This document shows, piece after piece, positions 29,477 through 37,984 of a stretch of DNA of 64,000 bases. Origin of the DNA: Phocaeicola sp. GTDB lineage: Bacteria > Bacteroidota > Bacteroidia > Bacteroidales > Bacteroidaceae. The notes beneath the pieces were generated by a model. It was not told where the DNA came from and searched no databases. It worked only from the letters and a program-made list of their open reading frames with translations. Made by a program: the position numbers and the translations under genes. Numbering within the stretch: position 1 is the stretch's first letter; the number at the start of each line of letters is the position of its first letter. The DNA lies in contig JARIAN010000053.1 of assembly GCA_029257865.1 (NCBI GenBank), positions 30,458-94,457 of the forward strand, written 5' to 3'.

Positions 29477-30709
29477 TTATATATATAATGTGGAAATACG
29501 TTCTAATGTTGTTTGGTAATCTTCTTTTTTGCAGAAGCCTGAAATACGGACATAGTCTTTTCCGCTTGGTCCGTATATGGAACCTGGGGTGACTGCTATT
29601 TGGTTTTCATATAGCAATTTGTCAAAGAATTGCCAATCGGATAATCCATGTGGAGTTTTTACCCATATAAAAGGTGTCTGTTCTCCTCCATAGACAGTAA
29701 ATCCTGTTTTTTGCAATTCGCTTTTTATCTGGCGGGCATTGTGCAGATAATATAGGATTTGAGTTTTTATTTCTCTCTTTCCCTCTGTAGAATAAGTGGC
29801 TTCAGCTCCTTTTTGGGTGATATATGAATTGCCATTATACTGGATGTGTTGATATTGGTTCCATAATTGATTGAGTGGAATCTTCTTGCCGCTTAGTGTG
29901 GAAGCCTCTATTTCTTTCGGGATGGTTACATATCCACATCTTACTCCAGTAAATCCGGCATTCATGGAGAAACTGCGATATTCTATGGCGACTTTTTTTG
30001 CCCCTTTTATTTCATAAATAGAATGGGGGAACTCCAGGTGCTGGATATATGCTTCATAACTGGCATCAAACATGATTAAAGCATCATTGTTTTGAGCATA
30101 AGCGATCCATTTTTTTAGTTCTTGTTTGCTGAATGTATATCCGGTAGGTATATGAGGGTTGCAGAGATAGATGATATCTATGCGTTTATCGGGTATTTGT
30201 GGAAGGAAGTTGTTCTCCGGAGAGCAAGTGATGTAAGTGACATTGCTCCATATACCGCTGTTTGACAAAGTGCCGGCTCTTCCATATATAATGTTGGCGG
30301 CGGCATAGATAGGGTAGGTTGGGTCAGTAATACCAATGCTGTTGTCATGGCGCAGCAAGTTACCTACATGTACAATACTGCTTTGCACACCTTCGCTGAT
30401 AAATATTTCCGATTTGTCTAGTTGTATTCCTCTAGGGTGATAGTCGTTTTTTAAGATAGCATCAATCAGGAAGTCATATCCTCTTTTAGGTCCGTATCCT
30501 TTAAAACCATTGGGAGTAGTCATTTCCTCTGTTGCTAGTTGCATAGCTTGGGTTACGGCATGCGATAGTGGCAGGCAGACATCTCCAGAGTCAAGGCGGA
30601 TGATATGAGCTTTGGGGTGCGTTACCTTGAATGTGTTTATCTTTTTTTCTGTTGTAGAAAAAAAGAAATCAATGGGTAATTTTAGAAGATGTTCGTTTAC
30701 TAGTGCCAT
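29477..30709 (-). CDS. DapL-family (LL-diaminopimelate aminotransferase-like) protein lacking the PLP lysine
   Basis: The 410-residue protein aligns along its whole length with LL-diaminopimelate aminotransferase (MALVNEHLLKLP, GYGPKRGYDFLIDAI, PHSIYEIKGAKK, AGFTGVRCGY). The residue that should be the Schiff-base lysine, in SFSK(T/N)AGFTG, is Met249 (codon ATG). The NNPTG loop is HIPTG at 186-190, so the Asn contacting PLP is Ile187. The GAK(S/C)D motif is GVQSS, with Gln109 for Lys. Asp215 and Tyr218 remain. Normal PLP transamination is therefore not expected. The frame is intact with a good promoter, so the gene is probably maintained for another role. glnN follows after 24 bases. Confidence 0.85.
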   Translation of the reverse strand: MALVNEHLLKLPIDFFFSTTEKKINTFKVTHPKAHIIRLDSGDVCLPLSHAVTQAMQLATEEMTTPNGFKGYGPKRGYDFLIDAILKNDYHPRGIQLDKSEIFISEGVQSSIVHVGNLLRHDNSIGITDPTYPIYAAANIIYGRAGTLSNSGIWSNVTYITCSPENNFLPQIPDKRIDIIYLCNPHIPTGYTFSKQELKKWIAYAQNNDALIMFDASYEAYIQHLEFPHSIYEIKGAKKVAIEYRSFSMNAGFTGVRCGYVTIPKEIEASTLSGKKIPLNQLWNQYQHIQYNGNSYITQKGAEATYSTEGKREIKTQILYYLHNARQIKSELQKTGFTVYGGEQTPFIWVKTPHGLSDWQFFDKLLYENQIAVTPGSIYGPSGKDYVRISGFCKKEDYQTTLERISTLYI

Positions 30710-30747
30710 GATTTAGCTATATGCCGTTGTAATTTGCCAAACTGTTG

Positions 30748-30777
30748 CAAAAGTACGAAAAAAAAGTCATCTGCAAA
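30748..30777 (-). promoter_or_regulatory. Promoter of the DapL-like/glnN operon
   Basis: On the minus strand TTTG (30777-30774) is followed after 18 bases by TACTTTTG (30755-30748), an exact -7 element. The leader is about 30 bases before ATG 30709. Confidence 0.65.
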
Positions 30778-30891
30778 ACACTTGTTTTTTATTTCTTAGA
30801 TTAAAGTAAATATTTTATATCCTAATGAATGATTGTCTCAATGTTTTTTTGTTATTTTGCGTCCATTAAGAACTAGCTAATTAAAATAACC

Positions 30892-31776
30892 ATGAATCCA
30901 AATTCTACTTTAAACTCTCAGATTCTATTTAGGGAGGTGAAAGACTATGTGACTATTACTTTAGGCATGCTGATGTATGCTATAGGTTGGACTGTTTTTT
31001 TGTTGCCGAGTGATATCCCTTCGGGGGCGGTGCCTGGTATTGCCTCCATTATATATTGGGGGATTGGAATTCCTGTGCAATATACTTACCTTGTAATCAA
31101 TGCAGGCTTATTGTTGTTAGCCTTGAAGATATTAGGGCTAAAATTCTGTGTGAAGACAATTTGGGCGGTTATTTCAATGACTGTGATATTGGCTATTATT
31201 CAGCATTTTGTAAAAGGCGGTATTATTCATGACCAGCCATTTATGGCCTGTGTGCTTGGAGCTTCGTTTTGTGGAGGAGGTATTGGAGTCACTTTTTCTG
31301 CCAATGGAAGCAGTGGAGGGACAGATATTATTGCTGCCATTGTAAACAAATATCGTGATATTTCGCTGGGACGGGTCATTTTGCTTTGTGATTTGGTGAT
31401 TATTTCCTCCAGTTATTTGGTGTTGCATGATTGGGAGCGCGTTGTATATGGATATGTAGTGTTGTTTATTTCCAGTTTTGTACTCGACCAGGTGGTGAAC
31501 AGCTCTCGTCAGTCTGTACAATTTTTTATCATCTCCAGCAAATACGAAGAAATAGGGACTAGAATCAATAAAGACTTGCACCGCGGGGTGACTTTCTTGG
31601 ATGGAGTAGGATGCTACACAAAAAATAATGTGAAGATGATGTTTGTACTTGCCAAGAGAAGAGAGTCTACTACAATCTTCCGTCTGATTAAAGATATAGA
31701 CCCTAATGCGTTTGTTTCACAAAGTGCCGTAATTGGTGTCTTTGGAGAAGGGTTCGACCGTATTAAAGTAAAATAA
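30892..31776 (+). CDS. YitT family membrane protein (DUF161 with DUF2179)
   Basis: The 294-residue protein has five or six membrane segments (YVTITLGMLMYAIGWTVFLLP, YTYLVINAGLLLLALKILGL) and the family motif FSANGSSGGTDIIAAIVNKY. A soluble C-terminal DUF2179 domain (about 205-290) ends in SAVIGVFGEGFDRIK. Function is unknown; the family is widely called YitT/YebE. A Crp-type regulator follows after 17 bases and is probably cotranscribed. Confidence 0.9.
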   Translation: MNPNSTLNSQILFREVKDYVTITLGMLMYAIGWTVFLLPSDIPSGAVPGIASIIYWGIGIPVQYTYLVINAGLLLLALKILGLKFCVKTIWAVISMTVILAIIQHFVKGGIIHDQPFMACVLGASFCGGGIGVTFSANGSSGGTDIIAAIVNKYRDISLGRVILLCDLVIISSSYLVLHDWERVVYGYVVLFISSFVLDQVVNSSRQSVQFFIISSKYEEIGTRINKDLHRGVTFLDGVGCYTKNNVKMMFVLAKRRESTTIFRLIKDIDPNAFVSQSAVIGVFGEGFDRIKVK

Positions 31777-31793
31777 TTTCAGTTTAATCTAAT

Positions 31794-32381
31794 ATGACAA
31801 CAGCTTTAGAAATAGTACGTAAGATAGCTTCAGAAAATCAGGTGAACTTGTCACGAGAAAGTGTACATGCTTTAGCTGATGTAGTAGTTCAGAAAAAATA
31901 TAAAAAAAGTGAATATATTCTTTCGGAAGGGGAAGTGTGTCACTGCTTGAGGTATATAGAAAAAGGGATGACCCGCCAGTTCTATTTCAAATATGGAAAA
32001 GAGGTGACAGAGCATATTGGATATGAAGGGGGAGTGGTTATCTGTTTGGAAAGTTATCTAAAACAAATACCGACTTATTTGATGATAGAAGCTATTGAAC
32101 CTGTAGTGTTGTGGGAACTTCCTAAAGCAGACTGTGAAGAATTGTCATTAAAGTACAGTGATATTGGCGTACTATATCGTAAGTTTTTTGAGAACTCGTT
32201 GATAGAGTCTCAAATCAAGGCTGATACTTTGCGCTTTGAACCGGCACACGAACGGTATAACAAGTTATTCCATCTGCATCCGGAAATCATGAGACGTGCT
32301 CCATTGGTCTATGTGGCTTCTTTGCTGCAGATGACTCCTGAGACTTTGAGCCGTGTCCGTTCTGCCAGTCTGAATGATTGA
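31794..32381 (+). CDS. Crp/Fnr-family transcriptional regulator
   Basis: The 195-residue protein has a cyclic-nucleotide-binding-like beta barrel (about 20-125; YILSEGEVCHCLRYIEKGMTR) and a short C-terminal helix-turn-helix with the recognition segment LLQMTPETLSRVRS. Residues for cAMP binding are not obviously conserved, as is usual for Bacteroides members. The DNA-binding domain is brief and lacks a clear wing, again common in this group. It shares a transcript with the YitT gene, but its targets are unknown. Confidence 0.88.
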   Translation: MTTALEIVRKIASENQVNLSRESVHALADVVVQKKYKKSEYILSEGEVCHCLRYIEKGMTRQFYFKYGKEVTEHIGYEGGVVICLESYLKQIPTYLMIEAIEPVVLWELPKADCEELSLKYSDIGVLYRKFFENSLIESQIKADTLRFEPAHERYNKLFHLHPEIMRRAPLVYVASLLQMTPETLSRVRSASLND

Positions 32382-32398
32382 ACTTAATGGATATAGAG

Positions 32399-32454
32399 AA
32401 ATCCCTCTTCCTTTTAGTGGCAATGACCATTTCAAAAGGTAGAGGGATTTTTTA
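32399..32454. terminator. Terminator between convergent Crp gene and repeat-protein gene
   Basis: AAATCCCTC (32399-32407) pairs with GAGGGATTT (32442-32450), with an inner CCTTTT/AAAAGG pairing, followed by six T. It is plausible as a terminator in the plus direction; upstream A bases are few. Confidence 0.75.
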
Positions 32455-32474
32455 TTGTTGTAGATGTTCTTTTC

Positions 32475-33722
32475 TTAGAAGAATATCAGTCCGATGTCGA
32501 ATGTGGCATTGTTCGACTGGTTTGAATGGTGGCCATAAGGTTTGGTCCATTGGTATCCACCTGCTATGATTATTCCGATTCGCTTGCTCAGACTGTATTC
32601 CAGATTGATTCTAGGTTGGAAACTGTACATCCTTTGGGATAGTTCAGGCTGATTCATGTTTTCTACATGGAAATAGCCTAAATCGGTTCCGAAATGAACT
32701 TTTTTTGAGAGTGGATAAGTCAGTCCGGTACGGTAAAGTACGGAAAGTGAGGTAGTAAAGTCACTGCCAGGATTGAAGGCCCCTACACCTGCTTCCGTAT
32801 AAGTATATTTTTGTTTGAAGCGAACAGCTAAGGTAGCGTAGTTAAGATTACCTCCGGTAGCGATAAGTTGTACACGGGTGCTGGGGCAGAGGTTGACTAG
32901 TCCAAATTGGTGAGCCATATTGTCTCGGCTGATATTGACTAAGCCTACTTGAACACCTTTTTTCCCGATGGAGTCTACATTGAGCAAGCCGCATTGAAGT
33001 CCGTTGTTTTCCACGGAATAGTTGGCCAAGCTGATTTGAGTTCCTTTGTTGGCTACTGCTACATTTCCTAATGCTGCCAGCTGTAAGCCTTGATTCTTTT
33101 GAGCTGCAATATTACCTAACGCAGAAAGTTGTACACCTTTTAAAGACATCCCGGTCACGTTCATCAATCCGGCTATGTAGCATCCTTTTTTGTCTTTTGC
33201 GGCAATATTTGCTAAACCGGAAAAATGCAGCCCTGACGATTTTCCTCCGGAGATGTTGATACCTCCCACAAGGTTAAGTCCCGAACTATTTTGTCCAGCA
33301 AAGTTCCCTAGTCCAGATATGCTGATACCTTTCATTTGAGAGCCGCTGATATTCATCAGTCCGCCTAGATTCAGTCCGTACATGTTTTTTCCTGCTACAT
33401 TGGCTAATCCTGAAATCTGTATTCCCTTGGTGTTGATACCGGTTACATTGGCCAGTCCTGCTATCTGCATTCCTTGGCTTTGGAAATGAGTGAGGCTAGA
33501 AAAAACATTGATACCTATTCCGTTTAGTTGCTGATAGTTACTGAACAATCCCAGGTTCAGATAAGTCTTCTTTGGAAAGGTTTTGTGGGTAGTGATATTG
33601 AGCGCAATGTTCGGACCTTTCTTGAGCCCTTTTTTCTTGGCCCCTTGTCCATATAAACACACTGTTCCTGCCAGGAGGAATCCCGGCAAGAACAGTGCAG
33701 TTTTGAATAGTATTGAATTCAT
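32475..33722 (-). CDS. Repeat-rich surface protein (LA_2272-like repeats)
   Basis: The start chosen is ATG 33722 (MNSILFKTALFLPGFLLAG), which gives a clean signal peptide; an upstream ATG would overlap the ligase gene and adds only basic residues. About 11 tandem repeats of roughly 20-22 residues follow, with the pattern GLxNIxGxxxKGIQISGLxN. They probably form a beta-helical or barrel-like stack. The last 110 residues look like outer-membrane strands ending FDIGLIFF. The repeats resemble the LA_2272 surface-repeat family (recalled). The gene begins 4 bases after the acyl-CoA ligase stop, so they share a transcript. Function is unknown. Confidence 0.8.
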   Translation of the reverse strand: MNSILFKTALFLPGFLLAGTVCLYGQGAKKKGLKKGPNIALNITTHKTFPKKTYLNLGLFSNYQQLNGIGINVFSSLTHFQSQGMQIAGLANVTGINTKGIQISGLANVAGKNMYGLNLGGLMNISGSQMKGISISGLGNFAGQNSSGLNLVGGINISGGKSSGLHFSGLANIAAKDKKGCYIAGLMNVTGMSLKGVQLSALGNIAAQKNQGLQLAALGNVAVANKGTQISLANYSVENNGLQCGLLNVDSIGKKGVQVGLVNISRDNMAHQFGLVNLCPSTRVQLIATGGNLNYATLAVRFKQKYTYTEAGVGAFNPGSDFTTSLSVLYRTGLTYPLSKKVHFGTDLGYFHVENMNQPELSQRMYSFQPRINLEYSLSKRIGIIIAGGYQWTKPYGHHSNQSNNATFDIGLIFF

Positions 33723-33726
33723 CGTA

Positions 33727-35385
33727 TTATTTGATATCTTGATATAAGAATCGCTTGATACTCTTTTTAGGAGTTTTTTCAAATTCCTCCGGATAAACTT
33801 TGATGCGGGCAATTTGGGAATAAGCCGGCAACTGAGTGTTCAGTGTTACACGGTTTTCTTCCATAGCGGCTTCAATGTCAGCATCCGATAGACCTTGTGA
33901 GTAAGTCTGGTCGAAGTCTGGATAGACAAGTGCGGCCAATTTGTTGTCTTTTTGTTGGATGACAATACTTTCAGCCACAAACGGCATGTTGTTCAGCTTG
34001 TCTTCAATTTCTTCCGGATAGATGTTCTGTCCCGAAGGTCCAAGCAGCATGTTTTTGCTTCTACCTTTGATGGTGATATTGCCTTCAGCATCAATGACAC
34101 CCAAGTCGCCTGTATGTAGCCATCCATCTGCATCCAATACCTGTGCGGTAGCTTCAGGGTTCTTGTAATATCCAATCATTACGTTGTCTCCTCTAGTAAG
34201 GATCTCTCCTACAATGTTTTCAGGGTCCGGGCTGTCAATCTTTACTTCCATTCTTGGAGCAGCTTTACCGCAAGAACCTTGCTTGAAGACTTTCCAGTCT
34301 GAGTATCCGATGATAGGACCGCATTCTGTCATGCCATAGCCTACGGTATAAGGGAAGTCAATATCTTTTAGCAGTTTTTCCACTTCCTGGTTGAAGGCTG
34401 CTCCTCCCACAATTACTTGGTAGAAGTTGCCCCCGAATCCTTGAATCATGTGTTCTCTTACTGCCGATTTTATCTTTTCATTAATGACAGGCAATTTCAT
34501 CAGCACTTTCATCTTGAGGGTTTCCAACTTAGGAAGCACATTTTTCTTGATAATCTTTTCGATGATGAGAGGAACTGCAATGACGATGTTCGGTTTGACT
34601 TCTGCAAAAGCCTGTGCAATGATTTTGGGACTAGGCATTCTGGTCAAGAAGTAGATGTGTACACCACAAGATACTTCATATAAGAATTCAAATGCCAATC
34701 CGTACATGTGTGCCATAGGCAACATAGATACCACACGGTCGCCAGGCTTTAAAGTTAATACCTCAAAAGCGAATTGAGTATTTGACCACAACACCCTATA
34801 AGGTAACATTACTCCTTTAGAAGCGCTAGTTGTGCCTGAAGTATAGTTGATTATAGCCAATTCTTCTGGGTTGTCACGGCGATAAGTGACATGTTCACGG
34901 CGAAAATTGCGAGGAAATTTCTTTCCAAACATTTCATTCAAGTGTTCTCTGGCATAATTCAAGCGTTCGCTTCTAGAAACTAGAAGGGTAAAGTCTGTCA
35001 TAAGGATAATACCTTCCAAATTAGGCATTTCTGCTTCATTCAGTGCCTCCCATACTACATCACCTACAAACAGAAGTCGCGCTTCCGAGTGGTTGACGAT
35101 GTTGTGTACATTGTCTGCTTTAAATTCGTGCAAGATAGGTACGGCTACTGCACCATAGGTAAGGATGGCCAAGAACGCTACGCCCCAGTGTGAACTGTTG
35201 CGTCCGCAGATTGCTACTTTATCTCCCGGTTTTATTCCACTTTCTGCTAGCAGGATATGCAGCTTTTCTATTTTTCTAGCTACATCTTTATACTGCAAAG
35301 TTGCCCCCTTATAGTCGGTCAACGCGTCCAAGTCCCAATTTTTCTTGATGCTATTTTCTATAAAGGCTAAAAAACTTTTTTCCAT
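33727..35385 (-). CDS. AMP-forming long-chain fatty acid-CoA ligase family protein
   Basis: The 552-residue adenylate-forming enzyme has the motifs IINYTSGTTSASKGVMLPY (P-loop), VGYGMTECGPIIGYS and DGWLHTGDLGVIDAEGNITIKGRSKNM in normal order, with a C-terminal lysine in TPKKSIKRFLY. It probably activates a long-chain acid to its CoA or another acceptor. Bacteroides often carries several such genes, so the exact substrate is open. It is followed immediately by the repeat-protein gene. Confidence 0.9.
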   Translation of the reverse strand: MEKSFLAFIENSIKKNWDLDALTDYKGATLQYKDVARKIEKLHILLAESGIKPGDKVAICGRNSSHWGVAFLAILTYGAVAVPILHEFKADNVHNIVNHSEARLLFVGDVVWEALNEAEMPNLEGIILMTDFTLLVSRSERLNYAREHLNEMFGKKFPRNFRREHVTYRRDNPEELAIINYTSGTTSASKGVMLPYRVLWSNTQFAFEVLTLKPGDRVVSMLPMAHMYGLAFEFLYEVSCGVHIYFLTRMPSPKIIAQAFAEVKPNIVIAVPLIIEKIIKKNVLPKLETLKMKVLMKLPVINEKIKSAVREHMIQGFGGNFYQVIVGGAAFNQEVEKLLKDIDFPYTVGYGMTECGPIIGYSDWKVFKQGSCGKAAPRMEVKIDSPDPENIVGEILTRGDNVMIGYYKNPEATAQVLDADGWLHTGDLGVIDAEGNITIKGRSKNMLLGPSGQNIYPEEIEDKLNNMPFVAESIVIQQKDNKLAALVYPDFDQTYSQGLSDADIEAAMEENRVTLNTQLPAYSQIARIKVYPEEFEKTPKKSIKRFLYQDIK

Positions 35386-35400
35386 ATTTTATAAATTAGC

Positions 35401-35433
35401 TGTGCAGGATATGCATAATAAATATACTGCACA
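35401..35433 (-). promoter_or_regulatory. Inverted repeat in the leader of the acyl-CoA ligase gene
   Basis: TGTGCAG (35401-35407) and CTGCACA (35427-35433) form an inverted repeat with 19 bases between, lying between the predicted transcription start and the ATG. It could be an operator or an RNA hairpin; no known regulator site is matched. Confidence 0.3.
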
Positions 35434-35450
35434 ATATATAATATAATGTG

Positions 35451-35482
35451 CAAATATACTTTCTTATTCTTGTTTTTACAAA
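35451..35482 (-). promoter_or_regulatory. Promoter of the acyl-CoA ligase/repeat-protein operon
   Basis: On the minus strand TTTG (35482-35479) precedes TATATTTG (35458-35451) by 20 bases, an exact match to both Bacteroides elements. The leader is about 58 bases. Confidence 0.7.
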
Positions 35483-35629
35483 TTATTACTCCAAAAAACG
35501 GGTGAAGAAGGTCTTTGTAAGGCAAAGATTGAAGATTGCCTTGTGCGATTATACATCAAACAACAGGAATGGGGTTTGTCTGGCGATTTTCAACTTGTTG
35601 GGCATGAGTCGGCTTCTTTGATGAAATAA

Positions 35630-35678
35630 AAAATCTCCTTGTCAGATGTCGGTGTAACATCTTGGCAAGGAGATTTTA
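35630..35678 (-). terminator. Terminator of the DUF4494-yggS-DHODH-like operon
   Basis: AAATCTCCTTG (35631-35641) pairs with CAAGGAGATTT (35666-35676), with an inner CAGATGT/ACATCTT near-match, followed on the minus strand by a T-rich run. Confidence 0.85.
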
Positions 35679-35698
35679 TTAGGTACAAGCGCAAGAGT

Positions 35699-36676
35699 TT
35701 ACTCTTCGTAGTTGCTGTAGTATTTCATAAATTGAGTACGTTCAAACGGATTGGTTTTTCCGGCAGCTGTTGCACTCATTTTGCCTTTGAACTGGTTGAG
35801 GCTTTCAAAGCCTTTATCGTTCATCCATTCGGTTAGCTCTTGTTTCATCAAGGCTATCTGTCCTGCTCCATGTTGGTAGATTGTACTACATACTTCTACA
35901 GCCGATGCACCAGCCAAGATGGCTTTAACCGCCCCCTTACCGCATTGCACCCCACCTGATATTGCATAGTCAATCTGAGGGACAACAGCCGATGCAATGG
36001 CAGTCCAGCGGAGACGATCAGCCAATTCGTTGGTTGAACTCATCACATTTGAGCTAGAGTAAGTCAATGTGTCAATGTTGAAGTCTGGTTGGTAGAATCG
36101 GTTGAACAATACTATTGCAGCAGCTCCATTGGCATAAAGCTGGTTGATTAAGGTCACAGGATTGGTCAGATTGTTGCCCAGTTTCATGATGACCGGAATA
36201 TGTACCGCTTTCTTTACATGGTTAAGAATATCGATGTGCTGTTGTTCGAAACTTCCGTAAGCATATTCTTTTTCAGTTTGCAGGGCAAGGATGTTGATTT
36301 CCAAGGCATCGGCTCCAGCCTTCTCCATCATTTGAGCAAATTCCACCCATTCGCTGTTTGAGTAGCAGTTGATGCTGGCAATGACAGGGATAGATACCGC
36401 CTTTTTAGTTTCTTCAATCAGCTGGATATGTTCGGTTAATGCGTGAGAGCGAACGTATGCTCCCAGGTAATCATCAGCTTCAGGTGAGCCGTATCCGCTC
36501 ATGCTGCCGGCTTGTATGTTGATTTGTTCTTCGAAAACTGACTTCAGAACCACAGCACCGGCTCCTGCCTCTTCCAGTTTCTTGATTTTGTCTACACTGT
36601 TTGTCAATCCAGAACTGCTGACAATGATAGGATTTTCTAGAGTCAGTTCTGCAAAAGTTGTTTTTAATTGTGCCAT
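35699..36676 (-). CDS. Dihydroorotate dehydrogenase-like flavoprotein
   Basis: The 325-residue TIM-barrel protein belongs to the PyrD superfamily: LENPIIVSSSGLTNSVDKI, PVIASINCYSNSEW, VPVIMKLGNNLTNP-like strand, AISGGVQCGKGAVKAILAGA. The active-site sequence of class 1 enzymes, N(L/V)SCPN, is replaced by EINILALQTEKEY, so the catalytic cysteine is missing. It is better called PyrD-like than pyrD. It lies 12 bases after yggS and ends at a strong terminator. The substrate is unknown; an FMN-dependent oxidoreductase role is likely. Confidence 0.85.
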   Translation of the reverse strand: MAQLKTTFAELTLENPIIVSSSGLTNSVDKIKKLEEAGAGAVVLKSVFEEQINIQAGSMSGYGSPEADDYLGAYVRSHALTEHIQLIEETKKAVSIPVIASINCYSNSEWVEFAQMMEKAGADALEINILALQTEKEYAYGSFEQQHIDILNHVKKAVHIPVIMKLGNNLTNPVTLINQLYANGAAAIVLFNRFYQPDFNIDTLTYSSSNVMSSTNELADRLRWTAIASAVVPQIDYAISGGVQCGKGAVKAILAGASAVEVCSTIYQHGAGQIALMKQELTEWMNDKGFESLNQFKGKMSATAAGKTNPFERTQFMKYYSNYEE

Positions 36677-36688
36677 ATGCTTAATTTT

Positions 36689-37360
36689 TTAATAGGTTCT
36701 ACTTCCAAATATCATGCTTCCTACTCGGACCAAGGTGCTTCCTTCTTCTATGGCGATAGGATAGTCTTCCGACATCCCCATAGACAGTTCGCAGAAACTG
36801 CTGCAATCCTGGAAATAGCCGGTTTTGAGCTCTTCAAAGAAATTTTTCAACGATTGAAATTCACTCCTGACTTGTTCCATATTGTCTGTATTGCTGGCCA
36901 TACCCATGATGCCGGCAATAGTGATATGTTTCAAGGATTTCCATTCTCCTTTGTCCAGCATTTCTTTACAATCCTTGAATGAAAAGCCGAATTTGGTATC
37001 TTCTTGTGCCACATGAATCTCCAGCAAGCAAGGGATGTTGCGTTCCACTTTGGCTGCTTGTTTGTCTATCTCCTGCAAAAGTTTGAACGAGTCGACTGCA
37101 TGAATCATACCGATGAAAGGAGCGATATACTTCACTTTATTGGTTTGCAGATGACCGATGAAGTGCCATTCTATATCTTTAGGAAGCTGTTCGTATTTGG
37201 CTGAAAGTTCCTGTACCTTACTCTCACCGAAGATACGCTGTCCGATGGCATAAGCCTCTTCGATAGCTTGGGAAGGGTGAAACTTGGATACCGCCACTAG
37301 TTTGGTATGTCCGGGCAGGTTTTGCAGTATATCCGTGATAGTTTGCTGAATGTGTGTCAT
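36689..37360 (-). CDS. yggS: YggS family PLP homeostasis protein
   Basis: YggS/PLPBP proteins bind pyridoxal phosphate and keep B6 and amino-acid pools in balance. The 223-residue protein has the PLP lysine K26 in VAVSKFHP, the sequence FGESKVQEL, WHFIGHLQTNKVKYI and the C-terminal ELSMGMSEDYPIAIEEGSTLVRVGS. It sits between DUF4494 and the DHODH-like gene with 12-base gaps on both sides, an arrangement I believe is common in Bacteroides. Confidence 0.95.
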   Translation of the reverse strand: MTHIQQTITDILQNLPGHTKLVAVSKFHPSQAIEEAYAIGQRIFGESKVQELSAKYEQLPKDIEWHFIGHLQTNKVKYIAPFIGMIHAVDSFKLLQEIDKQAAKVERNIPCLLEIHVAQEDTKFGFSFKDCKEMLDKGEWKSLKHITIAGIMGMASNTDNMEQVRSEFQSLKNFFEELKTGYFQDCSSFCELSMGMSEDYPIAIEEGSTLVRVGSMIFGSRTY

Positions 37361-37372
37361 ATTGGCAATTTG

Positions 37373-37852
37373 TTATCTTTTATCTGCATCGGGGAATTCC
37401 GGTTTAACATCCGGCTCTGCCGAATAAGGGAATACATCCATGATAGCCGTTTCGGCAACAGAGGCGATGCAGTAGTCTGCCATTGTTCCCTTCATGCCTT
37501 CGTCCAGTTTTACGATAGAGTCTCTTAGGTCGGCTGCCTGCACCAAAACATTGGTTGCTGTTTTCTTTTCGGCTCCGCTTTTTTCATCCAGCGTGATGAA
37601 ATAGAGCTTACATTTGAACCAACGGTCAGCTGCATCTTCTTCACAAGGGAAAAGTTCGCTGTAGTTGGCTCTTTTGATGTCGGAAACAGTAAATTCTCCG
37701 CTGATAAAAGGAGTTATTTCTTCAATAATACGTGATTCTGCTTCTGTAAAGCTGAGTGCATCTACCAGATAAGGTTCTGTCACTTTCTTGCTTAAACCGT
37801 TTTCTACTATTTTTTCATAGCGAATCTTGCACTCAAACCAGTTATGCATCAT
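37373..37852 (-). CDS. DUF4494 family protein
   Basis: The 159-residue soluble protein shows the DUF4494 pattern WFECKIRYEKIVENGLSKKV, DALSFTEAESRIIEEI and WFKCKLYFITLDEKSG. The two related halves suggest an internal duplication of a small beta-rich unit. Function is unknown. It is the first gene of a three-gene operon with yggS and a PyrD-like gene. Two adjacent ATG codons start the frame; either may be used. Confidence 0.82.
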   Translation of the reverse strand: MMHNWFECKIRYEKIVENGLSKKVTEPYLVDALSFTEAESRIIEEITPFISGEFTVSDIKRANYSELFPCEEDAADRWFKCKLYFITLDEKSGAEKKTATNVLVQAADLRDSIVKLDEGMKGTMADYCIASVAETAIMDVFPYSAEPDVKPEFPDADKR

Positions 37853-37888
37853 AATTATAATAATCTTTTTTGTTAGTAAATAGTATAT

Positions 37889-37896
37889 GCAAAGTT
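37889..37896 (-). promoter_or_regulatory. -7 element of the DUF4494-yggS operon
   Basis: On the minus strand this reads TAACTTTG, an exact -7 match about 37 bases before the ATG. No matching -33 element is seen at standard spacing. Confidence 0.4.
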
Positions 37897-37984
37897 ACTA
37901 ATAAAAGTGATAACCTTATTTCTGTGGAAATAATTATTTGTTGGAAATCTATTCTTTTTGTAAGTAACTTAGAGGGTGAAATGC

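Noticed and set aside
30841-30860. TTATTTTGC before the YitT gene, and the same sequence before panC, as promoters
   Set aside because: They are one base short of the TAnnTTTG pattern and lack a good -33 element; too weak to list.
32600-33500. Periodic repeats that could suggest a CRISPR array
   Set aside because: The periodicity is coding: about 60-66 bases matching 20-22 residue protein repeats in one open frame, with degenerate DNA repeats.
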